Shown here piece after piece: positions 26,801-34,409 of a DNA stretch of 64,000 nt. Both the position numbers and the translations under genes were made by a program. The first letter of the stretch is position 1. Every line of letters begins with the position of its first letter. This DNA is from Gulosibacter chungangensis (lineage in GTDB: Bacteria > Actinomycetota > Actinomycetes > Actinomycetales > Microbacteriaceae): NCBI RefSeq assembly GCF_008831155.1, contig NZ_WBKB01000006.1, positions 62,001-126,000 of the forward strand, read 5' to 3'. The notes under the pieces were generated by a model. It was given only the letters and a program-made list of their open reading frames with translations, made no database searches and had not been told where the DNA came from.

Positions 26801-27167
26801 CCTCCGGCAGCTGCCCGTCAATGCGATTGAGCGCCTGTTGGATGCGCTGCTCGGCATAGACAATGTCGGTGCCGTAGGTGAAGCTCGCGAAGACCATCGA
26901 GGATCCAGCGCTCGAAACCGTGGTGGTTTCTTCAAGCCCTTGCAGACCCTGCAGCGCCGATTCGATCGGCCCGGTCACGTCGCTATCGACGATTTCGGGG
27001 GATGCGCCGGGGTACGTCGTGATGACCGACACCTGCGGCAGCGAGATCGACGGGATGAGCTCCTGCTTGAGCGAAGTCATCGACGTCACCCCGAAAAAGG
27101 CAATCGTGATCGTGACGAGCGCGATCAGCGCTCGGTTGGTCAGGCTGAGTTGGGCGAGACGATGCAC
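23895..27167 (-). CDS. RND-family efflux permease (AcrB/SwrC-like)
   Basis: This 1090-residue RND pump has a first helix near 12-30, two large extracytoplasmic loops (about 31-330 and 600-830) and two blocks of transmembrane helices. It shows the internal duplication and the helix 4 segment GRVVDDSIVVVENIRRH with the proton-relay Asp pair. It resembles the AcrB/CusA-like HAE and Bacillus SwrC/YerP groups, not MmpL. No membrane-fusion partner or outer-membrane factor is encoded nearby. The GTG start at 27167 has AGGAT upstream. It is divergent from DUF4097-PadR across 217 bp containing two palindromic operators, so it is probably PadR-regulated. Confidence 0.92.
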   Translation of the reverse strand: MHRLAQLSLTNRALIALVTITIAFFGVTSMTSLKQELIPSISLPQVSVITTYPGASPEIVDSDVTGPIESALQGLQGLEETTTVSSAGSSMVFASFTYGTDIVYAEQRIQQALNRIDGQLPEDADSSVMSGGVDDLPVIQLAVTGGDPIEVAEYLRVETVGELRSLEGVRAVDLYGDRSERITITPDMESLVANGLSMDAITDTLDNAGVLVPAGQITEDGETLTVQAGHVLESVDDLAEMPVLGAELGADGEVVTLADVADVERNYAPVASISRVNGEDALTLSITKRPDANTVEVSETVVAALPDLEEELSAATGDDISIIVGVDQAPFIVQSIDTLVNEGLLGLLFAVLVIFVFLLSIRATIITAISIPTSLLVTFIGLQFAGYSLNMLTLGALTIAIGRVVDDSIVVVENIRRHLSLHPTAALRGRERVGVIAEAVREVASAVTASTISTVAVYVPIMFVADITGELFRPFAFTSALAMIASLIVSLTIVPVLGYWFMGGSKVRGLVPAMSGAGKHAAETDESVGLDAAAEEQSAPEYFSTAYAHVTMAEREAALEQAEAEPRNWLQRIFEPVLGGVIRHPWATLAGALLVLIGTGATVPLLTTNFLGSAGQNTFTISQELSANASIEVMSDEAAEVEAVLDEYEEIELVQLSYGSDPLLAMFGGGASTAQFSITVDPAADADALQAELVKVFEAREDLGEVTVGYAGGGFTDEVTVRVSAPDLEVLAEAEALVVPAIAGVENVTQAVSDLDETRPFVRLDIDQATAASMGLSEVAIGGQIAQALQPIQVGQVMLDGQAMNIYFEGGEEPPTSVAELEDLQIQVGASTVPLSDLAEIEVVDGPVAINASSGTPYVDISVSTDSADLGGLSAAIEDALADVELPVGASAELAGTAADQQAAFAQLGLALLAAILIVYIVMVATFKSLLQPFLLLISIPFAATGAILLQVASGIPLGVASLIGVLMLIGIVVTNAIVLVDLVNQYRGRGLTVREATFAGGSRRVRPIIMTALATILALVPMAIGITGHGGFISQPMAIVVIGGLLSSTLLTLVVLPALYVVVEGALERRARRRTERNEARLRESGLVE

Positions 27168-27267
27168 CTGTTGATCCTGTCACTTTCTACGGTGTGACGC
27201 AGCACGCGGTTGATTTCAGTGGATGCACAGCTACCGCTCAGTGCGAAAGCTTGCCTCGATCATAACT

Positions 27268-27301
27268 CGCGATATATCGTGAATTATCGCGATATATCGC
27301 G
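27268..27301. promoter_or_regulatory. Double palindromic operator in the RND / DUF4097-PadR intergenic region
   Basis: CGCGATATATCG at 27268-27279 and the perfect palindrome CGCGATATATCGCG at 27288-27301 are centred about 20 bp apart, two helical turns on the same face. The palindromes lie 84-117 bp before the DUF4097 start and 101-134 bp before the RND start. PadR is the obvious candidate binder. Confidence 0.7.
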
Positions 27302-27384
27302 TCTTCGTTGACGTGCTTGCCCGTCCTGATCTTGTGGCAAGAATCTGGCGCAGCGAAGGCTTTAACGACGAACTGGAGTACCCC

Positions 27385-28653
27385 GTGGCCATAGAACAGT
27401 GGCATGTCGACACCCCGAAGACCATCGACCTTGAACTCGTGCGCCATGTGCGCGTTAACATGATGGGCGGCTCGGTCAACATCATGTCCCACAACCTCCC
27501 CTCCACTCGGGTTGAGGTCTCCGCGGTGACCGGTCGCGACATGAAAATCGCGATCGACGGCGACACCCTCATCGTCGACCACCCACAGCTTGGCTGGGGC
27601 TCGCTCGGTGCTTCAGCGCGGACGCTCGTTGACCCGCCGAAGGCAACCGTGAGCATCCTGATGCCGAAATCCGTCAGCGTGAACGTCAAGGCGACCAGTG
27701 CCGACGTGCTCGTGACCGGTGTGGATGGCGATATCTCGATCACCACAATTGGCGGCGAGCACTTCCTCGATGGCACCACCGGCAAGCTGCAGCTCACCTC
27801 CGCTGGCGGCGAATTGAGCGTGCGTGGCCACCGCGGCACGATCGAGGCCCGCACCGCGACGGGTGATGTCACCGTGACCGGCCCGATCACGAGATTCGAT
27901 GGCAATACGATTTCCGGTTCGACCGTGATCGACGTTGCCGGGGAGGATGCTTCGCCCAGCTCGATTGCGCACGCATCGGTATCGGGCGCCGTAACGGTGC
28001 GACTACCGGAAACCACGAATGCGAGCTACCAGTTTGCGACGGTTGCGGCGAAGGCGCAGGTCGGCGACGTCATTGTTGAGCCGCAGTACGGCAAGATGGT
28101 CCGCTACGAAGCGCCGATTCCGGGTGAGCCGATCACCGAGGTGAAGCTCAACACCGTCGCCGGGCGCATCACCGTGCTCGGTGGCCTGCCCGTCGCCGAG
28201 CGTGCGGAGGCTGGCACTGGCGCTACTGCAGATGCTGCTGGTGCTGGTGCTGCTGCTGGTGCTGGTGCTGGTGCTGACGCAACCGGTACTGCGGGCGACG
28301 CCACCCATGCATCCGCAAATACAGCTGCCAACGCATCGGGCAATGCAACTGCTGACGGTGAGGCCCAATCCGCTGCCTGGACCGTGCCGCCGAACCCAAA
28401 CATTGATCTCTCGCAGGCGCCGCGTCCGGAGGGGAATATCGTGCCGCCGATTCCCGGAGCCGCAGACGTCCCCAACCCCAGCACTCCACCCGCGGGAACG
28501 CACACCGCTGCCGGGCCGATTCAGAACGCAAACCTGACCGATGAGTCAGACCTTACGAGCGCTGCGGGAGCAAGCCCTGCCGAGTCAAACACCGCCGAAT
28601 CAAGCACTGACTCAACAGACGGCACCAACACAGACAGCGAGAACCAGCGATGA
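27385..28653 (+). CDS. DUF4097-family beta-strand-repeat protein
   Basis: This 422-residue protein has a right-handed beta-repeat core (about 1-275) typical of DUF4097 (repeated VTVTG, SADVLVTGVDGDISITT patterns). A long Ala/Gly/Asn/Thr low-complexity tail follows, partly from GCTGGT repeats at 28238-28278. DUF4097 proteins commonly pair with PadR regulators; their function is unresolved. No signal peptide is visible. The GTG at 27385 has GGAG about 7 nt upstream. Its ATGA overlap with the PadR gene implies one operon. Confidence 0.82.
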   Translation: MAIEQWHVDTPKTIDLELVRHVRVNMMGGSVNIMSHNLPSTRVEVSAVTGRDMKIAIDGDTLIVDHPQLGWGSLGASARTLVDPPKATVSILMPKSVSVNVKATSADVLVTGVDGDISITTIGGEHFLDGTTGKLQLTSAGGELSVRGHRGTIEARTATGDVTVTGPITRFDGNTISGSTVIDVAGEDASPSSIAHASVSGAVTVRLPETTNASYQFATVAAKAQVGDVIVEPQYGKMVRYEAPIPGEPITEVKLNTVAGRITVLGGLPVAERAEAGTGATADAAGAGAAAGAGAGADATGTAGDATHASANTAANASGNATADGEAQSAAWTVPPNPNIDLSQAPRPEGNIVPPIPGAADVPNPSTPPAGTHTAAGPIQNANLTDESDLTSAAGASPAESNTAESSTDSTDGTNTDSENQR

Positions 28654-29537
28654 ACCCACCAGTATTCGGTCACGGTGAGCTCCGGCTGGTGCTGCTGACC
28701 CTCATCGCAAGGGAACCTCGCCACGGCTACGACCTCATCCATGCCCTCAACGACCACTTTGAGGGTGACTATTCACCTTCGGCGGGCACCATCTACCCGC
28801 GGCTCGCGAAGCTGCAGGAGGAGGGCCTGGTCACGAAGACGCAGGACGGCCGCAAGACCGTCTACTCGATTACCGAGGCAGGGCTCCGAGAAGTCGAGGA
28901 ACGGCGCGAAGACTTCGAGCGGATTACGACCGAGCGCACGGATACGGTTCGCACCGTCGCACAGTCGGCACGCGCTGGTCTTGCTCAGGCTCGACGCGGG
29001 CTTCGAGAAGAGCTCGAGCAAATCGCGACGCAGGCTCGTACGGCTGCCGAGGCGGCACTGCTCCGCGAGCGAGCAGACGCCGAAGCGCAGACCGCGGCGA
29101 AGGCCGCGGCGGATGCGGAGGCCAAGGTCGCTGCTGCGGAACAAGCCGCGAATGAACGCATTGCTCAGGCTGAGCAGCGCGACCACACGCGGGTCGGCGC
29201 CACTGGGGATGCGGCTGGCGAAGCACATGGCCAAGCAAGCGCCCCGGACTCTGCACCGACGGCTGAGCCTGGTCCCACGCCAGATACCGATCAGGCACCA
29301 GAGTCGGGGCAGGCGTCAGAATCGGAGCAGGCGCCAGAGCCGGATCCGACAGTGCTGCGCGCCCAGTTCGTGCGTCGGGTTGATGTTGCGCTGCAGCAGT
29401 TCCGGATGGAGCTACGACAAGACGCGCGCGAAGCGAATCAGCTCGGCAGCCTGGACGAGGACACCGTAAGCGAACTCGAGACGCAACTGCGCGAACTTCG
29501 CCGGCGCCTCGGCTCGCTGCTACGCGTGCACCGGTAG
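28650..29537 (+). CDS. PadR-family transcriptional regulator with long C-terminal extension
   Basis: This 295-residue protein has a PadR winged helix-turn-helix in its first 90 residues (GELRLVLLTLIAREPRHGYD, then SAGTIYPRLAKLQEEGLV). A predicted Ala/Glu-rich coiled coil follows (about 100-180), then an acidic Pro/Glu/Gln-rich stretch and a second helical segment at the C-terminus. Typical PadR proteins are 110-200 residues, so this is unusually long. It overlaps DUF4097 by 4 nt and likely acts at the palindromes 27268-27301 on its own operon and the RND pump. Confidence 0.9.
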   Translation: MNPPVFGHGELRLVLLTLIAREPRHGYDLIHALNDHFEGDYSPSAGTIYPRLAKLQEEGLVTKTQDGRKTVYSITEAGLREVEERREDFERITTERTDTVRTVAQSARAGLAQARRGLREELEQIATQARTAAEAALLRERADAEAQTAAKAAADAEAKVAAAEQAANERIAQAEQRDHTRVGATGDAAGEAHGQASAPDSAPTAEPGPTPDTDQAPESGQASESEQAPEPDPTVLRAQFVRRVDVALQQFRMELRQDAREANQLGSLDEDTVSELETQLRELRRRLGSLLRVHR

Positions 29538-29676
29538 TCGCCAAGTCGCCAACTGCTGGCCGCCGCACCCATGCTGCTTGCGTGCAGGACTGCACCAGCG
29601 GTAGTCAAGTCTGTGCCGCTGGCAGTCATGTCCAGACCTCTGGTAGTCAGGCGTGCACCGGTAGTAGCGTGGCGGG

Positions 29677-30207
29677 GTGAGTTCTCAACCACCAGCTGAC
29701 GAACAACCGGAGGCCGCGGCAGGTACCCCGGTTGTCGAACCGACACCAGTCCCCGATCTCTTGCGGAACGCGGGACTGGTGTTTGTCGGCGGTGGGCTCG
29801 GTGCGCTGACACGCGCTGGGCTGATCGAACTCTTCCCCGCGAATGCCTCGTCCTGGACGGTGCTTGCGATCAACCTTGTTGGTTCCTTTATCTTCGCCTG
29901 GCTCGCCACCGCGCTCCTCGCCCGGCACCGGCGCATCCTGCTGTTCTTTGGCACCGGTTTTCTTGGCGGCTTCACCACGTATTCGACACTTGCGCTCGAT
30001 CTTGCGTCGCGCGTGATCGCCGCGGACTACCTGGGACTCGCGCTACTCGCGGTCTTTTCGCTCGCTGGCGGTGTTGCGCTTGCTCGGCTCGGTTGGCTCC
30101 TCGGTCGGATGCGCCAAGACAGCCAGTCTCACGGCAACGATTCTTCTGGCCCGGGCGACATCGACTTGCCCCCGACTGTGCCGGGCGGAACGGCGGTGGC
30201 TCCGTGA
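29677..30207 (+). CDS. crcB: Fluoride channel FluC/CrcB, first subunit
   Basis: This 176-residue protein has four transmembrane helices (about 30-150) with the conserved Asn in NLVGSF and the GGFTTYSTLALD loop of Fluc channels, which expel fluoride. N- and C-terminal polar tails of about 30 residues are extra. The GTG start is 6 nt after TAGCGT (29665-29670), suggesting a leaderless message. The second subunit overlaps its stop by 4 nt. In many Gram-positives two unlike CrcB subunits form one channel, which fits here. No fluoride riboswitch is seen in the 139-bp upstream region. Confidence 0.93.
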   Translation: MSSQPPADEQPEAAAGTPVVEPTPVPDLLRNAGLVFVGGGLGALTRAGLIELFPANASSWTVLAINLVGSFIFAWLATALLARHRRILLFFGTGFLGGFTTYSTLALDLASRVIAADYLGLALLAVFSLAGGVALARLGWLLGRMRQDSQSHGNDSSGPGDIDLPPTVPGGTAVAP

Positions 30208-30575
30208 GTGTTGAACTTCTTCTGGGCATTGCCGTGCTCGGTGGGCTTGGCGCGGCTTGCCGTTATATCGTCAGCACCCTACTCACGGAGCGCGGGAATT
30301 GGTCGGGCCCTGGTGCCATTGCGGTGGTGAACGTGGTGGGGTCCATGGGGTTGGGTATCGCCGTGGGGCTTGCCTTAGAAGGCCCCGTCGCCGCGTGGCT
30401 CGCGACCGGATTCTTCGGCGGCTTCACGACCTTCGGCACCGTCAGCCTCGACATTGTTCGGCTCGCACAGTCAGGTAAGCCCTGGCAGGCGCTCTGGTAC
30501 TCCGTCGGTCAGCTCGCCGTCGCCGTACTCTTCGCGATCGCCGGAGCGCTCCTGTTCACGATGCCCCCGCAGTAG
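30204..30575 (+). CDS. crcB: Fluoride channel FluC/CrcB, second subunit
   Basis: This 123-residue four-helix protein carries NVVGSMG and GGFTTFGTVSLD, the FluC signatures. The GTG at 30204 overlaps the stop of the first copy (GTGA), implying coupled translation and a heteromeric, dual-topology dimer. Its length is the family norm, whereas the first copy has extra tails. Confidence 0.93.
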   Translation: MSVELLLGIAVLGGLGAACRYIVSTLLTERGNWSGPGAIAVVNVVGSMGLGIAVGLALEGPVAAWLATGFFGGFTTFGTVSLDIVRLAQSGKPWQALWYSVGQLAVAVLFAIAGALLFTMPPQ

Positions 30576-30587
30576 TAATCCCCGCTC

Positions 30588-31721
30588 CTACCCCACGAGG
30601 CGGTCAATCACATCCTCACTGACCTCAATTGCCTCATCGAGGGCTTCCTCCGTCTCAATACCGGGGCCATACCCAAGGAACGCCACCCGTTCATCCCGTC
30701 GCGACCAACTGCCGCTGATCTTGGGCGTCCCGCCCGCATCCCGCAAGTGCAGCGGCGCCAGGTGCCGCGCCGATTCGCGGCCACCGGTTGCCCAGATCAC
30801 CACGTCGACGGGTTCAGTCGTACCGTCACAAAACTCCACACCGAACTCGGTGAAGCGGGTAATCGGCCCACGCGACTGCAGCGTCCCGCGGCGGATCGCG
30901 TCGAACACCTCGCGAGTCATCGGCAACCCCCGCACCGACACATCGCTCGGCATCGGTTTTCCCCGCGCCGCCAGTCGCTGCACGCGGCGGCGTGACGCCA
31001 ACCCCAACTGGCCGACTGTCAAGCGACTCTCGCCGTGGATGGTGAATCGCGGTGGTCGATGAAAATCAGGCTCGCGACGGGTCGACCACATCGGCACTAC
31101 TCCGAGCCGTTCGAGCTCAAGCACAATCGACACCGAAGTTCGGCCGCCACCGACGACCAGCACGCGCTTGCCCACATACCCGCGCAAACTATCGATCAAT
31201 TGCGCGTGCACCTTCTCGCCCTTGAAGCTGTTGAGCCCGCGATACCAGGGCACGAACGGAGTCGTCCAAGTGCCAGTCGCATTAATCAGCACGAGGGTTT
31301 CAATGGTCGTGCGTCGGCCATCGGGATGCTCAACCAGCACCCGAAGCTCCGGCCGTCGCGGGTGCGCATCCACCCGCACCACACGCAAAGAATGCGCAAT
31401 ATAGAGGTCATAGGCATCCTCATAACCGCGCCAAATCTGAGGCACCACGTCACGGGTGAGCGACGCGGGATCGACATCCTCAAAGCTCAACCCGATCTCC
31501 GCTTGCCCGGCCAGATCTACGAGTTCACCGCTGCGCAGCCCTTGCTCGACCGTGTAGAAATCCCAGGCTTGGCGCCATGTCCCACCCGGCCCGGGCTGCG
31601 CATCCAACACGATGAAATCCCGCAGCGGCTGCTGACCCAGTGCTTTCAACGAATATGCTGCGGTGAGCCCGGCAGCGCCCGCGCCAATCACAACGGTGTC
31701 GATTCGCTGCAATTCGGACAT
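30588..31721 (-). CDS. FAD/NAD(P)-binding flavoprotein (CzcO/monooxygenase-like)
   Basis: This 377-residue protein has an N-terminal FAD-binding GAGAAG motif within VVIGAGAAGLTAAYSL, PGGTW (as in flavin monooxygenases and CzcO-like proteins) and a second Rossmann motif VLVVGGGRTSVSIVLEL. An IWATGG segment is typical of two-dinucleotide-binding-domain flavoproteins. It probably oxidises a small substrate or serves as a reductase; substrate unknown. The ATG at 31721 has AAGGA 5 nt upstream. It is convergent with crcB and monocistronic. Confidence 0.82.
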   Translation of the reverse strand: MSELQRIDTVVIGAGAAGLTAAYSLKALGQQPLRDFIVLDAQPGPGGTWRQAWDFYTVEQGLRSGELVDLAGQAEIGLSFEDVDPASLTRDVVPQIWRGYEDAYDLYIAHSLRVVRVDAHPRRPELRVLVEHPDGRRTTIETLVLINATGTWTTPFVPWYRGLNSFKGEKVHAQLIDSLRGYVGKRVLVVGGGRTSVSIVLELERLGVVPMWSTRREPDFHRPPRFTIHGESRLTVGQLGLASRRRVQRLAARGKPMPSDVSVRGLPMTREVFDAIRRGTLQSRGPITRFTEFGVEFCDGTTEPVDVVIWATGGRESARHLAPLHLRDAGGTPKISGSWSRRDERVAFLGYGPGIETEEALDEAIEVSEDVIDRLVG

Positions 31722-31933
31722 CGGATTCCTTATTTGATTCGTTGAGGGGACAGAGTGCAACCGCACGACCTTGAGGCTCCACCGGATCCAATATTGAGGA
31801 TACTGGGCATCGGTTCGCAAACACCGTCGCAACGTGTCGTCATGGTAAACTCGCGCTCAAGGATTTCATCATCATTGGTGGCCGGTTGACTCATGGCTCG
31901 ACCGGCCCGCGAGCTATTGAGGGGGTTACGCAT

Positions 31934-32149
31934 ATGGGGCGTGGCCGTCAGAAGGCAAAGCACACGAAGGTCGCTCGGGAGTTGAAGTACAACGTTCCCG
32001 AGACGAACTACGAGCAATTGCAGCGTGAACTGCAGGGCTCTTCGCCTGCTTCGCACGAAGAAGACGAGCTTTCGAAATGGTCTGAATACCTCGACGACGA
32101 ATCCGCCGAAGAGGACGCTGAAGACTACGACCACCGTCGTTTTGCGTAA
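31934..32149 (+). CDS. DUF3073 family protein
   Basis: This 71-residue protein begins MGRGRQKAKHTKVARELKY and has an acidic C-terminal half, the DUF3073 pattern conserved in actinobacteria. Its function is unknown. GAGGGGG lies about 9 nt before the ATG at 31934. The leader (from a possible TAAACT -10 at 31846-31851) can fold a GGCCGGT/ACCGGCC hairpin around 31876-31903. It is followed after 14 nt by an SdpI-like gene. Confidence 0.9.
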   Translation: MGRGRQKAKHTKVARELKYNVPETNYEQLQRELQGSSPASHEEDELSKWSEYLDDESAEEDAEDYDHRRFA

Positions 32150-32163
32150 GTTCTAGCGACTCA

Positions 32164-32544
32164 ATGGAATCGCTCCAAGCACCCGGGGTAGGTATCGCAT
32201 TCGTCCTCGGGCTCATTCTCGTGCTCGGCAATTTCACCGCGATCCTCTCGATCCGCCTCGCCGTGCTGGGGCGCATCGCACCCGACACTATGGCGGGCAT
32301 CCGCACGAATGCGACTCGGGCGACACCGGACTCTTGGGACGCCGCACACCGCGCGGCCTGGCCGTGGGCACTCGTGCTCAACGGCCTGGCCGCAATTGGT
32401 GGTGTCGCGGTTATGGCGACCGGAAGCACCGTCACACCGTTCTTGACCGCGGCGGGTTTCGCGGTCATCTTCACCATCGCGGGAGCCCTCGCGCAGATCA
32501 TCGTCGGCCATCGCGCCGCGACGCGCGTGCTCAACCGAAAGTAA
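32164..32544 (+). CDS. SdpI-family membrane protein
   Basis: This 126-residue protein has three hydrophobic helices. Between the first and second is RTNATRATPDSWDAAHRAAWP, resembling the R-x-x-A-T-x-x-s-x-x-x-W-x-x-A-H stretch of SdpI-like proteins (the Bacillus member gives immunity to the SdpC toxin). Here it more likely has a housekeeping or general membrane role, since no toxin gene is near. It lies 14 nt downstream of DUF3073 in the same direction. Confidence 0.75.
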   Translation: MESLQAPGVGIAFVLGLILVLGNFTAILSIRLAVLGRIAPDTMAGIRTNATRATPDSWDAAHRAAWPWALVLNGLAAIGGVAVMATGSTVTPFLTAAGFAVIFTIAGALAQIIVGHRAATRVLNRK

Positions 32545-32617
32545 GCGTTAGGCGCGAGACGCACACCGGCCGCGCGCGTACAGCCGACGGCTTGGAACCG
32601 CATCCTGGCCGACGCAC

Positions 32618-32941
32618 CTAGTCGAGCGTTTCCTCTGCGGCAGCCACCGCATCCGCGTGTGCATCCCGCGCCTTTTGCCAGCGCAAGGCGAGCACTGGCA
32701 GCGTCACGAAGCACGCGGCGGCGATCACGAACAACGCCACGATCGCCGTCACCACCAGCCCATCGCTGACGTGATCGGCAAGCCAATAGTGCAGGTCACG
32801 GATCGAATCCGCGAGCTTACCGCTGCGGCTTCGTGCCGACCCTGCCCAGCTGTAGTTCTCAAATCGATAGTTATACGCGGCGGCGAGGTGAGCGCCATAG
32901 AACCCAGCGATCACCATGATCACGCTCGCCGAAATTGCCAA
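32618..32941 (-). CDS. Small membrane protein downstream of purM
   Basis: This protein of at least 107 residues has two hydrophobic helices (about 1-22 and 60-85). The in-frame sequence upstream of the TTG at 32941 (residues such as KLERAVAAIEAADRSLDHA) looks coding and helical right up to the purM stop. The true start may be further upstream, possibly an ACG at about 33025 with GGAG 8 nt before it. No ATG, GTG or TTG is available there. It is transcribed with purM. Function unknown. Confidence 0.65.
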   Translation of the reverse strand: MAISASVIMVIAGFYGAHLAAAYNYRFENYSWAGSARSRSGKLADSIRDLHYWLADHVSDGLVVTAIVALFVIAAACFVTLPVLALRWQKARDAHADAVAAAEETLD

Positions 32942-33039
32942 CCGACGCAGGCGTTTCTTGGCATGATCCAGCGAGCGATCAGCGGCTTCGATGGCCGCGA
33001 CCGCCCGCTCGAGCTTGGCATCGTCCGTCGACGTGGTGA

Positions 33040-34149
33040 TTACTCCGCGTAGCTGCCGACGAGGCGCACGGCACCGCCGTCAACGCCCTTGGCGCCCTGT
33101 TCAAAGCCTTCGAAATCACGCGCTGCGGTCGAAACCTTGCCGGCGATCCAACCGTCCAAGCCTTCTTCCTTGCAGGCCGCGAGCACCGCATCCGCCTGCT
33201 CGGCCGCGACGATCGCGAACATGCCGACACCGAGGTTCCAGGTGCCTTCCATGTCCTCGAGACGAGCGCCCGCGAGGTCGGTGAGCACGCGGAATACCGG
33301 CAGCGGTGACCACAGACCGCGGTCGAGCTCAACCCAGGAGCCCTGCGGGAGCACGCGCGCGAGGTTCGCGGCGATGCCGCCGCCGGTCACGTGCGAGAAG
33401 GCGTGAATTGCGCCGTCGAGTTCGGGGCGGCGAAGGATGCGCACAAGCTCGCCCGTGTAGAGCCGGGTCGGCTCAAGCAGTTGCTCGCCCCAGCTGCGGC
33501 CAAAGTCTTCTGCCTGGTCGGCGTAGTTGATGCCGTTGTTTGCGATGATGCGGCGAACGAGCGAGTAGCCGTTCGAGTGGAAGCCGGAGGCCGCAAGCGA
33601 GATGATCACGTCGCCGTCCTTGACCCGCTCGGCGCCGAGCACGCGGTCGGCGTCAACCACACCCGTGACCGCACCGGCGACGTCGTATTCGTCGGGGCCG
33701 AGGAGGCCCGGGTGCTCGGCGGTCTCGCCACCGGTCAGTGCGGTGCCCGTCGCGGCGCAGGCCTTTGCGATACCTTCGACAATCGCGGCGATGCGCTCGG
33801 GGACGACTCTTCCGCACGCGATGTAGTCGGTCATGAACAGCGGCTCGGCGCCCACGACGATGATGTCGTCGACGACCATACCGACGAGATCCTGGCCGAT
33901 CGTGTCGTGCTTGTCGATGGCCTGCGCGATCGCGACCTTGGTGCCCACACCGTCGGTCGAGGTCGCGAGCAGCGGCTTGCGCATCCCGAGCAGCTTCGAG
34001 CCGTCAAACAGACCCGCGAACCCGCCAAACCCGCCGAGCACCTCGGGGCCGTGCGTTGCCTGCACGGCCTTCTTCATGAGTTCAACGGCGTGGTCGCCAG
34101 CTCGGGTGTCGACACCGGCGGATGCGTACAGGTCGCGTTCTTCGGCCAC
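33040..34149 (-). CDS. purM: Phosphoribosylformylglycinamidine cyclo-ligase (AIR synthetase)
   Basis: PurM closes the imidazole ring, converting FGAM and ATP to AIR (fifth step of purine synthesis). The 369-residue protein shows the family order: YASAGVDTRAGDHAVE near the N-terminus, TDGVGTKV, the metal and ATP segment VVDDIIVVGAEPLFMTDY, GGETAEHPG, GFHSNGYSLVR and HVTGGGIAANL. I chose GTG 34149 because AGGAG lies 5 nt before it. A small membrane protein follows immediately, and a tyrosine phosphatase lies upstream in the same direction. Confidence 0.96.
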   Translation of the reverse strand: MAEERDLYASAGVDTRAGDHAVELMKKAVQATHGPEVLGGFGGFAGLFDGSKLLGMRKPLLATSTDGVGTKVAIAQAIDKHDTIGQDLVGMVVDDIIVVGAEPLFMTDYIACGRVVPERIAAIVEGIAKACAATGTALTGGETAEHPGLLGPDEYDVAGAVTGVVDADRVLGAERVKDGDVIISLAASGFHSNGYSLVRRIIANNGINYADQAEDFGRSWGEQLLEPTRLYTGELVRILRRPELDGAIHAFSHVTGGGIAANLARVLPQGSWVELDRGLWSPLPVFRVLTDLAGARLEDMEGTWNLGVGMFAIVAAEQADAVLAACKEEGLDGWIAGKVSTAARDFEGFEQGAKGVDGGAVRLVGSYAE

Positions 34150-34214
34150 GGCCACTCCTCTCGTCGAGAAACCGAGGTTTCTCGTCATAAAACACTGCCG
34201 CTAAGCCTAGTCGG

Positions 34215-34348
34215 TTCCCGAGTAGCCGTAGGCGTATCGAGGGACGGTTCCCGAGTAGCGCCGTTGCTATCTCACCCAGCCGGGCCTCCGCCTCCTCGAG
34301 CCGTGCCGATCGCACCGAGACGGGGTGTTCAAACAACCCGGCTCGGCG
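34215..34348. repeat. Interspersed repeats (families B and C) between purM and the phosphatase
   Basis: Two TTCCCGAGTAGC elements (34215-34260; the first continues to GCGTATCGAGGG) are followed by a family C hairpin. In it, ACCGAGACGGGGTGTT pairs imperfectly with AACAACCCGGCTCGG (34314-34348). The 260-bp stretch holds no gene. Confidence 0.7.
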
Positions 34349-34409
34349 ATTGCGACCTGTCTCGGCGATAGGCGAGCTCGAGGTTGCTCAGCCTCGCGGG
34401 GCACAGAGG

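Noticed and set aside
29538-29676. Fluoride riboswitch for crcB
   Set aside because: No conserved GGCGATG...TTCGCC pattern, and the likely start is leaderless.
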